DNA of 43,703 bases, taken from contig CAMYZO010000019.1 of assembly GCA_947303855.1 (NCBI GenBank), forward strand, positions 1 through 43,703, read 5' to 3'. A program made the position numbers and the translations under genes. Of the stretch, positions 35,436 through 43,703 are shown piece by piece. The notes beneath the pieces were generated by a model. It ran no database searches. It was not told the origin of the DNA and saw only the letters and a list, made by a program, of their open reading frames with translations. Source of the DNA: an uncultured Prevotellaceae bacterium (GTDB lineage Bacteria; Bacteroidota; Bacteroidia; Bacteroidales; Bacteroidaceae). Numbering within the stretch: position 1 is the first letter of the stretch; every line of letters starts with the position of its first letter.

Positions 35436-37466
35436 GTGAAATGCCATCTGCTGAAAACCATACTGATACTGGGCATACTCACAGGTATGCCCAGTATTGC
35501 TTATACAAGAAGTGCCGCTGACTCGCTCTTGTTAGAACGTATATTCAACTACCGGCGCAACTTCACACCCGGAGACATACAAGGACATACAAGCACCATC
35601 TACGTTAAGCGCAACTTCAACGTGTGGAGGCGGGATGTCACACTCTGGGCCATACCCTCCATGTATTCCATCGCCGAGGGCGACAGAACCTACCTGTCAG
35701 AGTCGTACCAGCGCGTGTGGTTCAAAGATTTCAACGACTATGACAGTCGCCGCCAGGCCACCTTCAGCACCATCAGGCATAACCGCCACACCATGCCTAT
35801 TACCCAGGAGTTTACCATACCTAACATCTACGGCACGTGCCTCTACGGCAACGACCATATCCTGTCGCCCTTCAGCCGGCGCAACCGCCACTACTACCGC
35901 TATCGCGTCAGACAGGACGGGGGTGAGACGGCCGTCGTCTACTTCAAGCCACGGTTCCTGCGCAACACACAACTCGTTGCCGGCGAGGCCACCATACACG
36001 TAGCCACCGGACGCGTGATGACCACAAGCATCGACGGCGAATACGACATGATGAGGTTTCACACAGAGACCGAACAAGGCGAGGGCGGACGGGAGTCGCT
36101 GCTGCCAAAGAAGTGCAAGACGCACCTCGTCTTTAAGTTCATGGGCAACCAGGTGTACTTCAACCACGAGGCGGTCTACGACTGCCCTCCCCTGCCCGAC
36201 AGCCTTCAGAACGTGTTTGACGCCGCTCTGATGGACTCCATACGCCCTACCCCGCTCAACGACCAGGAGCAGCGCATCTTCGACCACTGGGTGGAGACCC
36301 ACCAGCCCGACACCACGGCCAAGGCCGACACCACCCACCACTTTAACTTTGCCAAGGACATCCTGCAGGATGCCATCGGCGACAACCTGATATCGAGCCT
36401 GGGATTTGAGACCGGGCGCGCACGCATGAAGATGTCGCCTATCATCGACCCCTCGTACATCAGCTACAGTAGCAACCACGGATTTGCCTACAAGCTGAAA
36501 CTGAGTTCGCATTATAAGTTCGATAACAAGCACATGCTGGAGTTCCATCCCTGGTGCGGCTACAACTTCAAGTACAAGAAATTCTACTTCACCATACCCT
36601 TATATTTCAACTACCTGCCGGAGCGTAACGGACAGATGACGGTCATCTACGGCAACGGCAACCGCATAGGCAGCAGCACCATCACCGACGAGATAAGGCG
36701 GGAATTCGGCGATACCGTCACACTGAACGACATGACGACCGACCTCTTTGACGACAACTACCTGACTATCAGTAATAACTACATGCTGACAGAGGGACTG
36801 GACCTGACCCTGGGTTTCACCTACCACCGCCGCGAGGCATACAATCCCGACGAACTGAAGCGGTTCGGCAAGCCCAAGACCTACAAAAGTTTTGCACCGA
36901 TGGTGACGCTCAGAGTGAAACCCTGGCGCAAAGGACCCCTGCTCTCCGTAGACTACGAACGAGGGCTGACAGGGGTGCTGGGCTCCAGTATCGACTACGA
37001 GCGCTGGGAGTTCGACGGGTCGCTGAAATACGCTATGAAGCCCCTGCGGAAATTCAACGCACGTCTGGGTTACGGCTTCTATACCCGCAAGAGGAACAAC
37101 TATTTTGTCGACTACATGCACTTCCGCGACAACAAACTGCCCGGCGGATGGGACGACGAATGGTCGGGCGACTTCCAGCTGCTCGACAGCCGCTGGTACA
37201 ATGAGTCGAGCTACTACGCCCGCGCCCACTGCTCCTACGAGTCGCCGTTCCTGGTAGGCACCTGGCTGCCACTCTTCGGACGCATCATTGAGAAAGAGTG
37301 CTTCTACGTCAGCGCCCTCAGCATCGACAAGACACGGCTGTACTCAGAACTGGGCTATGGCTTCTCCACACGGTTTGTGTCGATAGGCCTGTTTACCAGC
37401 TTCGTGGGTTCGGAGTTCCAGCACTTTGACTGTAAATTCACCTTTGAACTCTTCAGACGATGGTAA
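35436..37466 (+). CDS. Outer-membrane beta-barrel protein (DUF5686-like), GTG start
   Basis: 676 aa. The N-terminus MKCHLLKTILILGILTGMPS IAYT is a signal peptide. The first 300 residues have no domain I recognise; the C-terminal half is a run of amphipathic strands with alternating aromatic residues (HKFDNKHMLEFHPWCGYNFK-like, KKFYFTIPLYFNYLPERNG, LDLTLGFTYHRREAY, KPLRKFNARLGYGFY), ending in FELFRRW with a terminal Trp, as in outer-membrane barrels. The pattern recalls the barrel part of DUF5686 proteins. GTG at 35436 is the only start that keeps the signal peptide. A 13-bp perfect hairpin covers codons 11-21. The last 7 nt overlap addA. Confidence 0.78.
   Translation: MKCHLLKTILILGILTGMPSIAYTRSAADSLLLERIFNYRRNFTPGDIQGHTSTIYVKRNFNVWRRDVTLWAIPSMYSIAEGDRTYLSESYQRVWFKDFNDYDSRRQATFSTIRHNRHTMPITQEFTIPNIYGTCLYGNDHILSPFSRRNRHYYRYRVRQDGGETAVVYFKPRFLRNTQLVAGEATIHVATGRVMTTSIDGEYDMMRFHTETEQGEGGRESLLPKKCKTHLVFKFMGNQVYFNHEAVYDCPPLPDSLQNVFDAALMDSIRPTPLNDQEQRIFDHWVETHQPDTTAKADTTHHFNFAKDILQDAIGDNLISSLGFETGRARMKMSPIIDPSYISYSSNHGFAYKLKLSSHYKFDNKHMLEFHPWCGYNFKYKKFYFTIPLYFNYLPERNGQMTVIYGNGNRIGSSTITDEIRREFGDTVTLNDMTTDLFDDNYLTISNNYMLTEGLDLTLGFTYHRREAYNPDELKRFGKPKTYKSFAPMVTLRVKPWRKGPLLSVDYERGLTGVLGSSIDYERWEFDGSLKYAMKPLRKFNARLGYGFYTRKRNNYFVDYMHFRDNKLPGGWDDEWSGDFQLLDSRWYNESSYYARAHCSYESPFLVGTWLPLFGRIIEKECFYVSALSIDKTRLYSELGYGFSTRFVSIGLFTSFVGSEFQHFDCKFTFELFRRW
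35466..35497. repeat. Perfect 13-bp inverted repeat in the signal-peptide codons
   Basis: ATACTGGGCATAC (35466-35478), loop TCACAG, then GTATGCCCAGTAT (35485-35497). It lies about 30 nt from the predicted transcription start of the barrel gene. Confidence 0.9.
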
Positions 37467-40400
37467 AACCGCTCACCGTTTATAAGGCATCGGCAGGCAG
37501 CGGCAAGACGTTCGCACTTGCCGTACAGTTCATCAAACTGGTAGTCAGAGACCCCCAGGCCTACCGTCATATCCTGGCTGTCACCTTCACCAACAAGGCC
37601 ACCGAGGAGATGAAGACGCGCATACTGAGCCAGCTCTACGGCATCTGGAAGATGAAGGAACGCCCTGACGACTTCCCGGAGTCGAAAACCTACATGAGCG
37701 AGGTGTGCAAGGCCCTCGGCGCCGAACCCGCATTCGTCAGCGAGCGGGCAGGGATAGCGCTGAGCCTGCTGCTGCACAACTACAACCACTTCCGCGTGAT
37801 GACCATCGACACCTTCTTCCAGAGCGTGCTGCGCAACCTGGCCAGGGAACTGGACCTGGCCGCCAACCTGCGCCTCAGCCTGAACGACACGCAGATAGAG
37901 GAACTGGCCGTCGACGAACTCATCAACGACCTGCAGACTACGGACACCCTGCTCCAGTGGATTCTGAACTATATCATGGAGAATATTTCGGAAGACCGCT
38001 CCTGGAACGTCATCCACCAGATCAAGCAGTTCGGGAAAAACATCTTCCGCGACTATTACAAGGATATCAGCCAGCAACTGGAGGCCTGCCTGCAGCAAGA
38101 GAACTTCTTCGACACCTATACACGCACGTTGCGCTCGCTGCGACAGAATGCCAAAAAGCAGATGCAGGACACCGGCGAGGCGTTCTTCGACACCTTGGAC
38201 AGCGAAGGGCTCACCGTAGACGACCTGGCCGGCAAGCAGCGTGGCATTGCCAGTTTCTTCAACAAACTGAGGAACGGCGTCTTCGATGAGGGCATCGTCA
38301 ACCAGACCGTTGAGAAGTGTCTGGAGAACCCCGATAAATGGTATACCAAAAGCCACCCCCGCCGTGAACTCATCCACGCGCTGGCTGCCGGGGTGTTAGG
38401 CCGCATGCTGCGCGATGCCGTCAAGGAGCGTCCCCGGCAGTGGCTGCTCTATCAGTCGGCTACGCTGACCTTGCGCCACCTGAACCAGGTGCGGCTGCTG
38501 AGCAGCATTGAGAAGAAGGTGCGCTCCATGAATGAAGAGGGAAACAGATTCCTGCTTAGCGACACGCAGAAACTTCTGAACACGCTTATCAGCGACAGCG
38601 ACTCTCCCTTCATCTTTGAGAAAATAGGTACGCAACTGGAACATATCATGATTGACGAGTTCCAGGACACCTCTACCGTACAGTGGAAAAACTTCCGAGT
38701 GCTTCTGGCCGAGACCATGAGCCATGAGGGCAGCGAGAACCTCATCGTGGGCGACGTCAAACAGAGCATCTACCGGTGGCGCAGCGGTGACTGGCGGCTG
38801 CTGAATGACATTGAACAGCAGTTTACGGCGGAAATGATTCAGACCGAATCGCTGAAAACAAACCGCCGCTCGGAGCGCAACGTCATTGAGTTCAATAACG
38901 CATTCTTCACGGAAGCCATCAGGCAGGAACACCTGCAACTGGCGGATTACCCCGAGGCACCGCAACTGCTACGGGCCTATGAGGATGTGGAGCAGGTGGT
39001 GCCTGAGGGGAAGCCGAAGTCAGGATATGTCAGCATCTGTCTGCTGCCGACGAAGGACTATCTTGAAGAGACGCTGAAAAGACTCGTCGCCATTGTCACC
39101 GACCTGACGGACAGGCATATCGCACCTGACAAGATGGCTATCCTGGTGAGGGCCAACAGTCATATACCGGTCATTGCCAACTATTTTGCAGAGTATTGCC
39201 CACAGGTGAGCATCGTCAGCGACGAGGCATTCAGGCTCGATGCTTCCCCGTCAGTCAACATCATTGTACAGGCCCTGCGCCTGCTGACGCATCCCGACGA
39301 CCAACTGACGCGGGCATACCTGGAACGCGCCTGCCGCCGACCGTTTCCCACAGACAGCGCAACGACGGACAGATACCTGCAGATGCCGTTGTATGAACTG
39401 GTGGAACAGCTGTTTGCCGACCTGCAGCTGGACAGGTTTACCGACCAGAGTGCCTACGTCTGTGCCTTCTTCGACCAGTTGATGGCCTACACCTGCGACC
39501 ATGCCGCCACCATCAACGACTTCCTGACGGAATGGGAGGAGAATATCCGCCAGAAGACCATACAGAGCGACGTGACCGACGGCATACGCATCATCAGCAT
39601 CCACAAGTCGAAGGGACTGGAGTTCGACCATGTGCTGCTGCCGTTTTGTGACTGGCAGTTGGAGAAGGCCGGCAATGTGCTGTGGTGCCACCCAGCCGAG
39701 GAGCCGTTCAGCCGCTTGCCCATCGCCCCTATCGACTATAGTCAGAAAGGAATGACGGGCACCATCTATGAGCAGGATTACAAGCGCGAACACCTTCAGA
39801 ACGTGGTCGACAACATGAACCTGCTCTATGTGGCCTTCACAAGGGCCCGCAGCAGCCTGTTCGTCATAGGCCGCCGCGCTGCCTCCAGGTCACGGTCGGA
39901 CATCATCGAGAAGGTGCTGCCGGCGCTGCAGGGACGGCTGGACATGCCAGAGGATGCCGACGCCCCGGTGACGTTCGACACCGGCAGCATCAGCACGCCT
40001 GCCTCTGAGACCGTCGGAGAGAAGCATACCACCTGCAACGTCTTCCTGAAGACGGAGACACCGATAGCGCTGGACATACAGCGGCAGGCCGTCAGGGCCG
40101 AGTTCCAGCAAAGTAACCAGAGCCGGGACTTTATCCATGGCGACGACGACCAGGCTGCGGCCACCAGTTACATACAACTGGGCAACATCCTGCACCGGGT
40201 GTTCTCCACCATCCGCACGCACCACGACGTTGACAACGCCCTGAGGCAACTGGAGGCTGAGGGCATCATCTATGACGACCAACTGACCACGGAGCGCATC
40301 AGGGGACTGCTGCGCGAACGGCTGACACATCCGCGCGTGGCCGACTGGTTCTCGGAGCGCTGGACGCTGTTCAACGAATGCACCATCCTGAGCATGGAGA

Positions 40401-40606
40401 ACGGACGGCTGACGGAACGACGTCCTGACCGCGTCATGACCGATGGCAACGAGATGACGGTAGTCGACTTCAAATTCGGAAAACCGCACAATGAGTATCA
40501 TAGCCAGGTCAGGGAGTATATGCAACTGCTGCGGGCCATGGGCTACCAGCACGTTAGGGGTTTCCTGTGGTATGTCTACAGTAACAAAATTGAGGAGGTT
40601 GATTGA
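37460..40606 (+). CDS. addA: AddA/RecB-like UvrD-family helicase-nuclease
   Basis: 1048-aa helicase-nuclease subunit for double-strand-break end processing. Walker A is ASAGSGKT (10-17) right after the start; motif Ia AVTFTNKATEEMKTRI; motif II MIDEFQDTSTVQW; motif III NLIVGDVKQSIYRWRSGD; motif IV region LKTNRRSERNVIEFN; motif V IISIHKSKGLEFDHVLLPF; motif VI LLYVAFTRARSSLFVIG. The C-terminal PD-(D/E)xK nuclease is seen as RRPDRVMTDGNEMTVVDFKF with Asp1003 and Lys1005, then a QVREYMQLLRAMG helix. It overlaps the barrel gene by 7 nt and addB by 1 nt (TGATG), so addA and addB are translationally coupled. Confidence 0.93.
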   Translation: MVKPLTVYKASAGSGKTFALAVQFIKLVVRDPQAYRHILAVTFTNKATEEMKTRILSQLYGIWKMKERPDDFPESKTYMSEVCKALGAEPAFVSERAGIALSLLLHNYNHFRVMTIDTFFQSVLRNLARELDLAANLRLSLNDTQIEELAVDELINDLQTTDTLLQWILNYIMENISEDRSWNVIHQIKQFGKNIFRDYYKDISQQLEACLQQENFFDTYTRTLRSLRQNAKKQMQDTGEAFFDTLDSEGLTVDDLAGKQRGIASFFNKLRNGVFDEGIVNQTVEKCLENPDKWYTKSHPRRELIHALAAGVLGRMLRDAVKERPRQWLLYQSATLTLRHLNQVRLLSSIEKKVRSMNEEGNRFLLSDTQKLLNTLISDSDSPFIFEKIGTQLEHIMIDEFQDTSTVQWKNFRVLLAETMSHEGSENLIVGDVKQSIYRWRSGDWRLLNDIEQQFTAEMIQTESLKTNRRSERNVIEFNNAFFTEAIRQEHLQLADYPEAPQLLRAYEDVEQVVPEGKPKSGYVSICLLPTKDYLEETLKRLVAIVTDLTDRHIAPDKMAILVRANSHIPVIANYFAEYCPQVSIVSDEAFRLDASPSVNIIVQALRLLTHPDDQLTRAYLERACRRPFPTDSATTDRYLQMPLYELVEQLFADLQLDRFTDQSAYVCAFFDQLMAYTCDHAATINDFLTEWEENIRQKTIQSDVTDGIRIISIHKSKGLEFDHVLLPFCDWQLEKAGNVLWCHPAEEPFSRLPIAPIDYSQKGMTGTIYEQDYKREHLQNVVDNMNLLYVAFTRARSSLFVIGRRAASRSRSDIIEKVLPALQGRLDMPEDADAPVTFDTGSISTPASETVGEKHTTCNVFLKTETPIALDIQRQAVRAEFQQSNQSRDFIHGDDDQAAATSYIQLGNILHRVFSTIRTHHDVDNALRQLEAEGIIYDDQLTTERIRGLLRERLTHPRVADWFSERWTLFNECTILSMENGRLTERRPDRVMTDGNEMTVVDFKFGKPHNEYHSQVREYMQLLRAMGYQHVRGFLWYVYSNKIEEVD

Positions 40607-43341
40607 TGAAAGCATTTCTGGATTACGTCGCCGAGGATATCCTCTCGAAATACGGCCATAACCTGTCGCGGGTGGCTGTCGTGTTCCCCAACAAGCGTGC
40701 TTCGCTTTTCCTGAACGAGGCATTGGCACGACGGGCAGAACGGCCTATCTGGTCGCCGGCCTACTACACCGTCAGCGAACTCTTCCGCCAGCATGCTGAC
40801 CTGAGCGTCGCCGACCCCATCAAACTGGTCTGCGACCTGCACGCTACCTATACAGCCGTTACCGGCATCGACGAGACCCTCGACCACTTCTACGGCTGGG
40901 GACAGCTGCTCATCAGCGATTTTGACGACATAGACAAGAGCATGGCACCGGCTGACAAGGTGTTTGCCAACCTGCGTGATATTCATGAACTCGATGACGT
41001 CAGTTACCTCAACGACGAGCAGAAAGCCATTATCCACAAATTCTTCAGCAACTTCACCGACGAGCACAACAGCCAGCTCAAAGAGCGGTTCCTGCGCCTC
41101 TGGTCGAAGATGGGCGTCATCTACAAGAACTTCAACGAGCGGCTGGCTGCGCAGCGACTGAGTTACGAGGGAGCCCTGTACCGTCGGGTTGCCGACAGTT
41201 CGCTCCAGCATTTCGGCTACGACCATTACCTGTTCGTAGGATTCAACTTGCTGCAAGAGGTGGAGAAGCGCCTTTTCAGAAAACTCAAAAACGAGGGAAA
41301 GGCCGCCTTCTACTGGGACTTCGACCACTACTACATGCCACTGGAGGCTGGACATTTCATCTCGCAGAACCTCATGGATTTCCCGAACGAACTGCCTACC
41401 GACGACAATAATATCTACGGAATCTTCCGGCGGAAGAAGTCTGTCGGCCTGGTGTCGGCACCTACCGAGGATGCACAGGCACGCTATGTCAGCCAATGGC
41501 TTAGACAAAACAACCGCATCGAAGCCGGACACCGTACAGCCATCGTCTTGTGTAACGAGAACCTGCTGCTGACCGTTGCTCACAGTCTGCCGCAGACGGT
41601 AGAGCATGTGAACATCACCACCGGCTACCCCCTGCAGCAGGCACCCGTCAGTTCGCTGATAGTCCTGCTCTTCGCTCTCTACCAGCAGGGATACGACCGC
41701 CAGCGGCAACAGTTCCGCCAGCGCTATCTGGAACGGCTGAAAAGCCATCCCTATGCCCGCTTCCTCGCCGACGACTCGCTGCTGAAGCCGGTAGGCAGCG
41801 ATGCCGACGTCATTCACCAGATAACCAACATCGTGCGCCACATGGCCCGGCAGGCCAAGGACGAGGTGGAACAGTCGCCTTTCATGGGCGAGTCGCTGTT
41901 CAGGGCCTACACTCTGCTGAACAGGCTGTCATCGCTCTCTGCAAGCGGCGAACTCAAGGTAGACCTCATTACCATGCAGAGGCTGACGCAGCAACTGATA
42001 CAGCAGACGTCGATACCCTTTCACGGAGAACCGGCCGAAGGACTGCAGATTATGGGTGTGCTGGAGACAAGAAATCTTGATTTCGAGCACGTGCTGCTGC
42101 TCTCGTGTAACGAAGGGAATATTCCGCGAGGGGTTGCCGACGCGTCGTTCATACCCTACTCTATCAAACGGGCCTATGGGCTGACCACGTCCGACCATAA
42201 GGCGGCTATCTATGCTTACTACTTCTACCGCCTGCTGAGCAGGGCCGGCGATGTCACCATACTCTACAGCAACGCAACGGCTGACGGACAGGCGTCTGAA
42301 ATCAGCCGATTCGTACAGCAACTGATTGTCGAGGACAAGTATCATGATATTGAGCGCTATACGCTACAAGCCGGGCACCATGCGCAACGACAGGTGCCAC
42401 ACAGTATTGACAAGACGGCGGAGGTGATGGGCATCTTACGGAACCGCTACCAGTCGTCTGTCTTGTCGCCAACGGCCATCAACCGCTATATGTACTGCCC
42501 TCTGCAGTTCTATTATTGCTATGTGGAAGGACTACGCGAACCTGACGATGACGAGGACGGCGTTATTGACAACCGTGCCTTTGGCAACATCTTCCATCAT
42601 GCTGCCCAGATGCTTTACGAACGACTCATGCAGAAGACACGACGCATAGGAGCCGGCGACCTGGACGACATCCTGAAGAACAGGGTTGAGATAGAACGTG
42701 TCGTCGATGAGGCCTTTGCCGACGAACTGCAACATAACCGCGAAAAGAGCGGACTGGAAATCATCAACCGCGAGGTAATCATCCATTACCTGCGGCAACT
42801 CGTCGAGATCGACCGGCAGCTGACGCCCTTCACCATCCTGCATCTGGAGCATGACGTATGGCAGCGCGTTCCTGTCCCGTCGCTGGGGCTCACGGTGACC
42901 ATAGGCGGACGTGTAGACCGTATCGATGCCGTCAGAAACGGCGACGGCGAAACGATACGTGTCATCGATTATAAGACGGGTGCCCACAGGATGCAGGCCC
43001 TGAAGAGTGTCGACGACATCTTCAACGATACGCAACTGCATAACCACAGCGACTACTACCTGCAGGCCATGCTCTATGCCCGCATCGTGCGTGGCAGCCA
43101 GCGCTACCCCGTAGCCCCCGCCTTGCTGTTCATACAGCACGCCTCGGGTGAGGACTACAATCCGATACTGAAATTGGGAGCAAACTATATTGACGACATG
43201 GCTACCCCCGACGGCGACCGCTTCGTCACCCTGCTGATGGAGAAGATGAATGAAATCTTCGATGCTTCACAGCCCTTCGTACCGACAAGCAATGCCGACC
43301 GCTGCCGCCGCTGTCCGTATGCCCCGCTGTGCGGTCTTTAA
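40606..43341 (+). CDS. addB: AddB-like nuclease with Fe-S cluster cysteines
   Basis: 911-aa partner of AddA. The N-terminal half is an inactivated helicase-like region (RVAVVFPNKRASLFLNEALA, IMGVLETRNLDFEHVLLLSC). The C-terminal nuclease has Cys631 (RYMYCPLQFYYCYVEGLREP), the RVDRIDAVRNG strand, Asp788 and Lys790 in RVIDYKTGAH, a YYLQAMLYARIV helix, and Cys900, Cys903, Cys909 (CRRCPYAPLC). One Cys before and CxxCx5C after the nuclease motif is the known 4Fe-4S arrangement of AddB-type nucleases. The ATG at 40606 overlaps the addA stop and is preceded by GAGGAGG (40592-40598), a rare good Shine-Dalgarno in this window. It is not a RecC; AddAB is the better name. Confidence 0.92.
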   Translation: MKAFLDYVAEDILSKYGHNLSRVAVVFPNKRASLFLNEALARRAERPIWSPAYYTVSELFRQHADLSVADPIKLVCDLHATYTAVTGIDETLDHFYGWGQLLISDFDDIDKSMAPADKVFANLRDIHELDDVSYLNDEQKAIIHKFFSNFTDEHNSQLKERFLRLWSKMGVIYKNFNERLAAQRLSYEGALYRRVADSSLQHFGYDHYLFVGFNLLQEVEKRLFRKLKNEGKAAFYWDFDHYYMPLEAGHFISQNLMDFPNELPTDDNNIYGIFRRKKSVGLVSAPTEDAQARYVSQWLRQNNRIEAGHRTAIVLCNENLLLTVAHSLPQTVEHVNITTGYPLQQAPVSSLIVLLFALYQQGYDRQRQQFRQRYLERLKSHPYARFLADDSLLKPVGSDADVIHQITNIVRHMARQAKDEVEQSPFMGESLFRAYTLLNRLSSLSASGELKVDLITMQRLTQQLIQQTSIPFHGEPAEGLQIMGVLETRNLDFEHVLLLSCNEGNIPRGVADASFIPYSIKRAYGLTTSDHKAAIYAYYFYRLLSRAGDVTILYSNATADGQASEISRFVQQLIVEDKYHDIERYTLQAGHHAQRQVPHSIDKTAEVMGILRNRYQSSVLSPTAINRYMYCPLQFYYCYVEGLREPDDDEDGVIDNRAFGNIFHHAAQMLYERLMQKTRRIGAGDLDDILKNRVEIERVVDEAFADELQHNREKSGLEIINREVIIHYLRQLVEIDRQLTPFTILHLEHDVWQRVPVPSLGLTVTIGGRVDRIDAVRNGDGETIRVIDYKTGAHRMQALKSVDDIFNDTQLHNHSDYYLQAMLYARIVRGSQRYPVAPALLFIQHASGEDYNPILKLGANYIDDMATPDGDRFVTLLMEKMNEIFDASQPFVPTSNADRCRRCPYAPLCGL

Positions 43342-43472
43342 TTCCGAAGCAATCGTCGGGCTGACAATCCGCATGAGGCTATTGTCTTCATGGTCATTAG
43401 ATAGGAGACATCCTTTCCAGCACGGATCGCTCACTACCCATCAGTTTTCATCCGAGCAGCATGCTTATGGAC

Positions 43473-43703
43473 TTATTGTTGCTCTTTAATTTGTGAGAGA
43501 TATTTTGCAGATATAGCTGCACGACGGCCTATGGTGCTGGTAAGGACAGAGGGCAGCATTTCTTTTTCACAGTCTGCTGCTTGGACAGAAGCCTCTGCCA
43601 TTCTCTGTTTCATAACGAAGACACTGGGACCTGTTGTGATGCTGCCAGGGCGCACCTGGATTCTTCCGTGGTACTCTACTGCCGAGACACACGACAGCCT
43701 GAT
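43473..43703 (-). CDS. C-terminal end of an unrecognised minus-strand protein (partial)
   Basis: A minus-strand frame is open from the window edge (43703) to a TAA at 43473, 76 codons: IRLSCVSAVEYHGRIQ, VRPGSITTGPSVFVMKQRMA, EASVQAADCEKEMLPSVLTS, TIGRRAAISAKYLSQIKEQQ. The amphipathic helix-like composition and clean stop suggest a real C-terminus, but I do not recognise the family and the start is outside. It is convergent with addB. The interval 43342-43472 between them shows no gene or clear terminator. Confidence 0.4.
   Translation of the reverse strand: MRLSCVSAVEYHGRIQVRPGSITTGPSVFVMKQRMAEASVQAADCEKEMLPSVLTSTIGRRAAISAKYLSQIKEQQ

Noticed and set aside
1..43703. tRNA, rRNA or known riboswitch sequences
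   Set aside because: I looked in the intergenic gaps and saw no cloverleaf, rRNA-like or riboswitch core sequence; most gaps are under 150 bp and filled by promoters or repeats.

Overview
The window looks like a chromosomal segment of a Bacteroidota bacterium, most likely a fairly G+C-rich member of the Prevotellaceae. The evidence is lineage-typical content: GlnN-type (GSIII) glutamine synthetase, a DUF4301-like protein, a short (290 aa) primary sigma factor, a Bacteroidota-style AddAB pair, and repeated TAnnTTTG promoter boxes (TATCTTTG, TACCTTTG, TAACTTTG, TAAATTTG, TAATTTTG, TATATTTG). Ribosome-binding sites are AT-rich with hardly any Shine-Dalgarno. The species assignment is inference.

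Layout. (1) 1-2857, minus strand: aguA-aguB-glnN, three tightly packed genes that turn agmatine into putrescine plus ammonia and capture that ammonia as glutamine. (2) 2901-4229: a FetAB-like ABC exporter whose ATPase lacks the signature motif. (3) 4226-4617: two tandem TTGAC-N4-GTCAA palindromes, then a self-contained transcription unit with its own promoter and tandem terminators encoding a 34-residue basic peptide. (4) 4650-25421: a ~20-kb type II fatty-acid/polyketide cluster of the aryl-polyene/flexirubin kind. (5) 25452-35396: housekeeping genes: relA-like (p)ppGpp synthetase (minus), DUF4301-like protein, secreted SGNH hydrolase, tagaturonate reductase, uvrA, primary sigma factor. (6) 35424-43341: an outer-membrane beta-barrel overlapping an addA-addB recombination nuclease pair. 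The last ~230 bases hold the C-terminus of an unrecognised minus-strand gene.

The polyene cluster holds one ketoreductase, three ketosynthases with complete Cys-His-His triads, two catalytically dead KS-fold proteins (a 184-aa half-KS and a 313-aa chain-length-factor-like protein), two ACPs, two hot-dog dehydratase-like subunits, a thioesterase, an O-methyltransferase-like protein, a glycosyltransferase, three acyltransferase domains, a LolA-like carrier, a small secreted protein, an SMR/ArnE-like membrane protein, an MMPL exporter fused to an acyltransferase, and two CrtISO/RetSat-like flavoproteins, one fused to an alpha/beta-hydrolase. No aromatic ammonia-lyase, aryl-acid ligase or DarA/DarB genes are visible, so the starter must come from elsewhere or be different. 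The general plan is: KR + KS/CLF + split dehydratase build a polyene on ACP; methyltransferase, flavoproteins, GT and acyltransferases decorate it and attach it to a lipid; LolA, MMPL and the small secreted protein move it to the outer membrane.

Most striking signals: complementary loss of catalytic residues in the two dehydratase subunits (one keeps the His, the other the Glu); a 30-bp-arm hairpin repeat plus AAATCG repeats placed before two KS genes; the flavoprotein-esterase fusion; the autonomous 34-aa gene; a 13-bp perfect hairpin at the start of the outer-membrane barrel gene; and promoters only 4 nt from the start codon (probable leaderless mRNAs).
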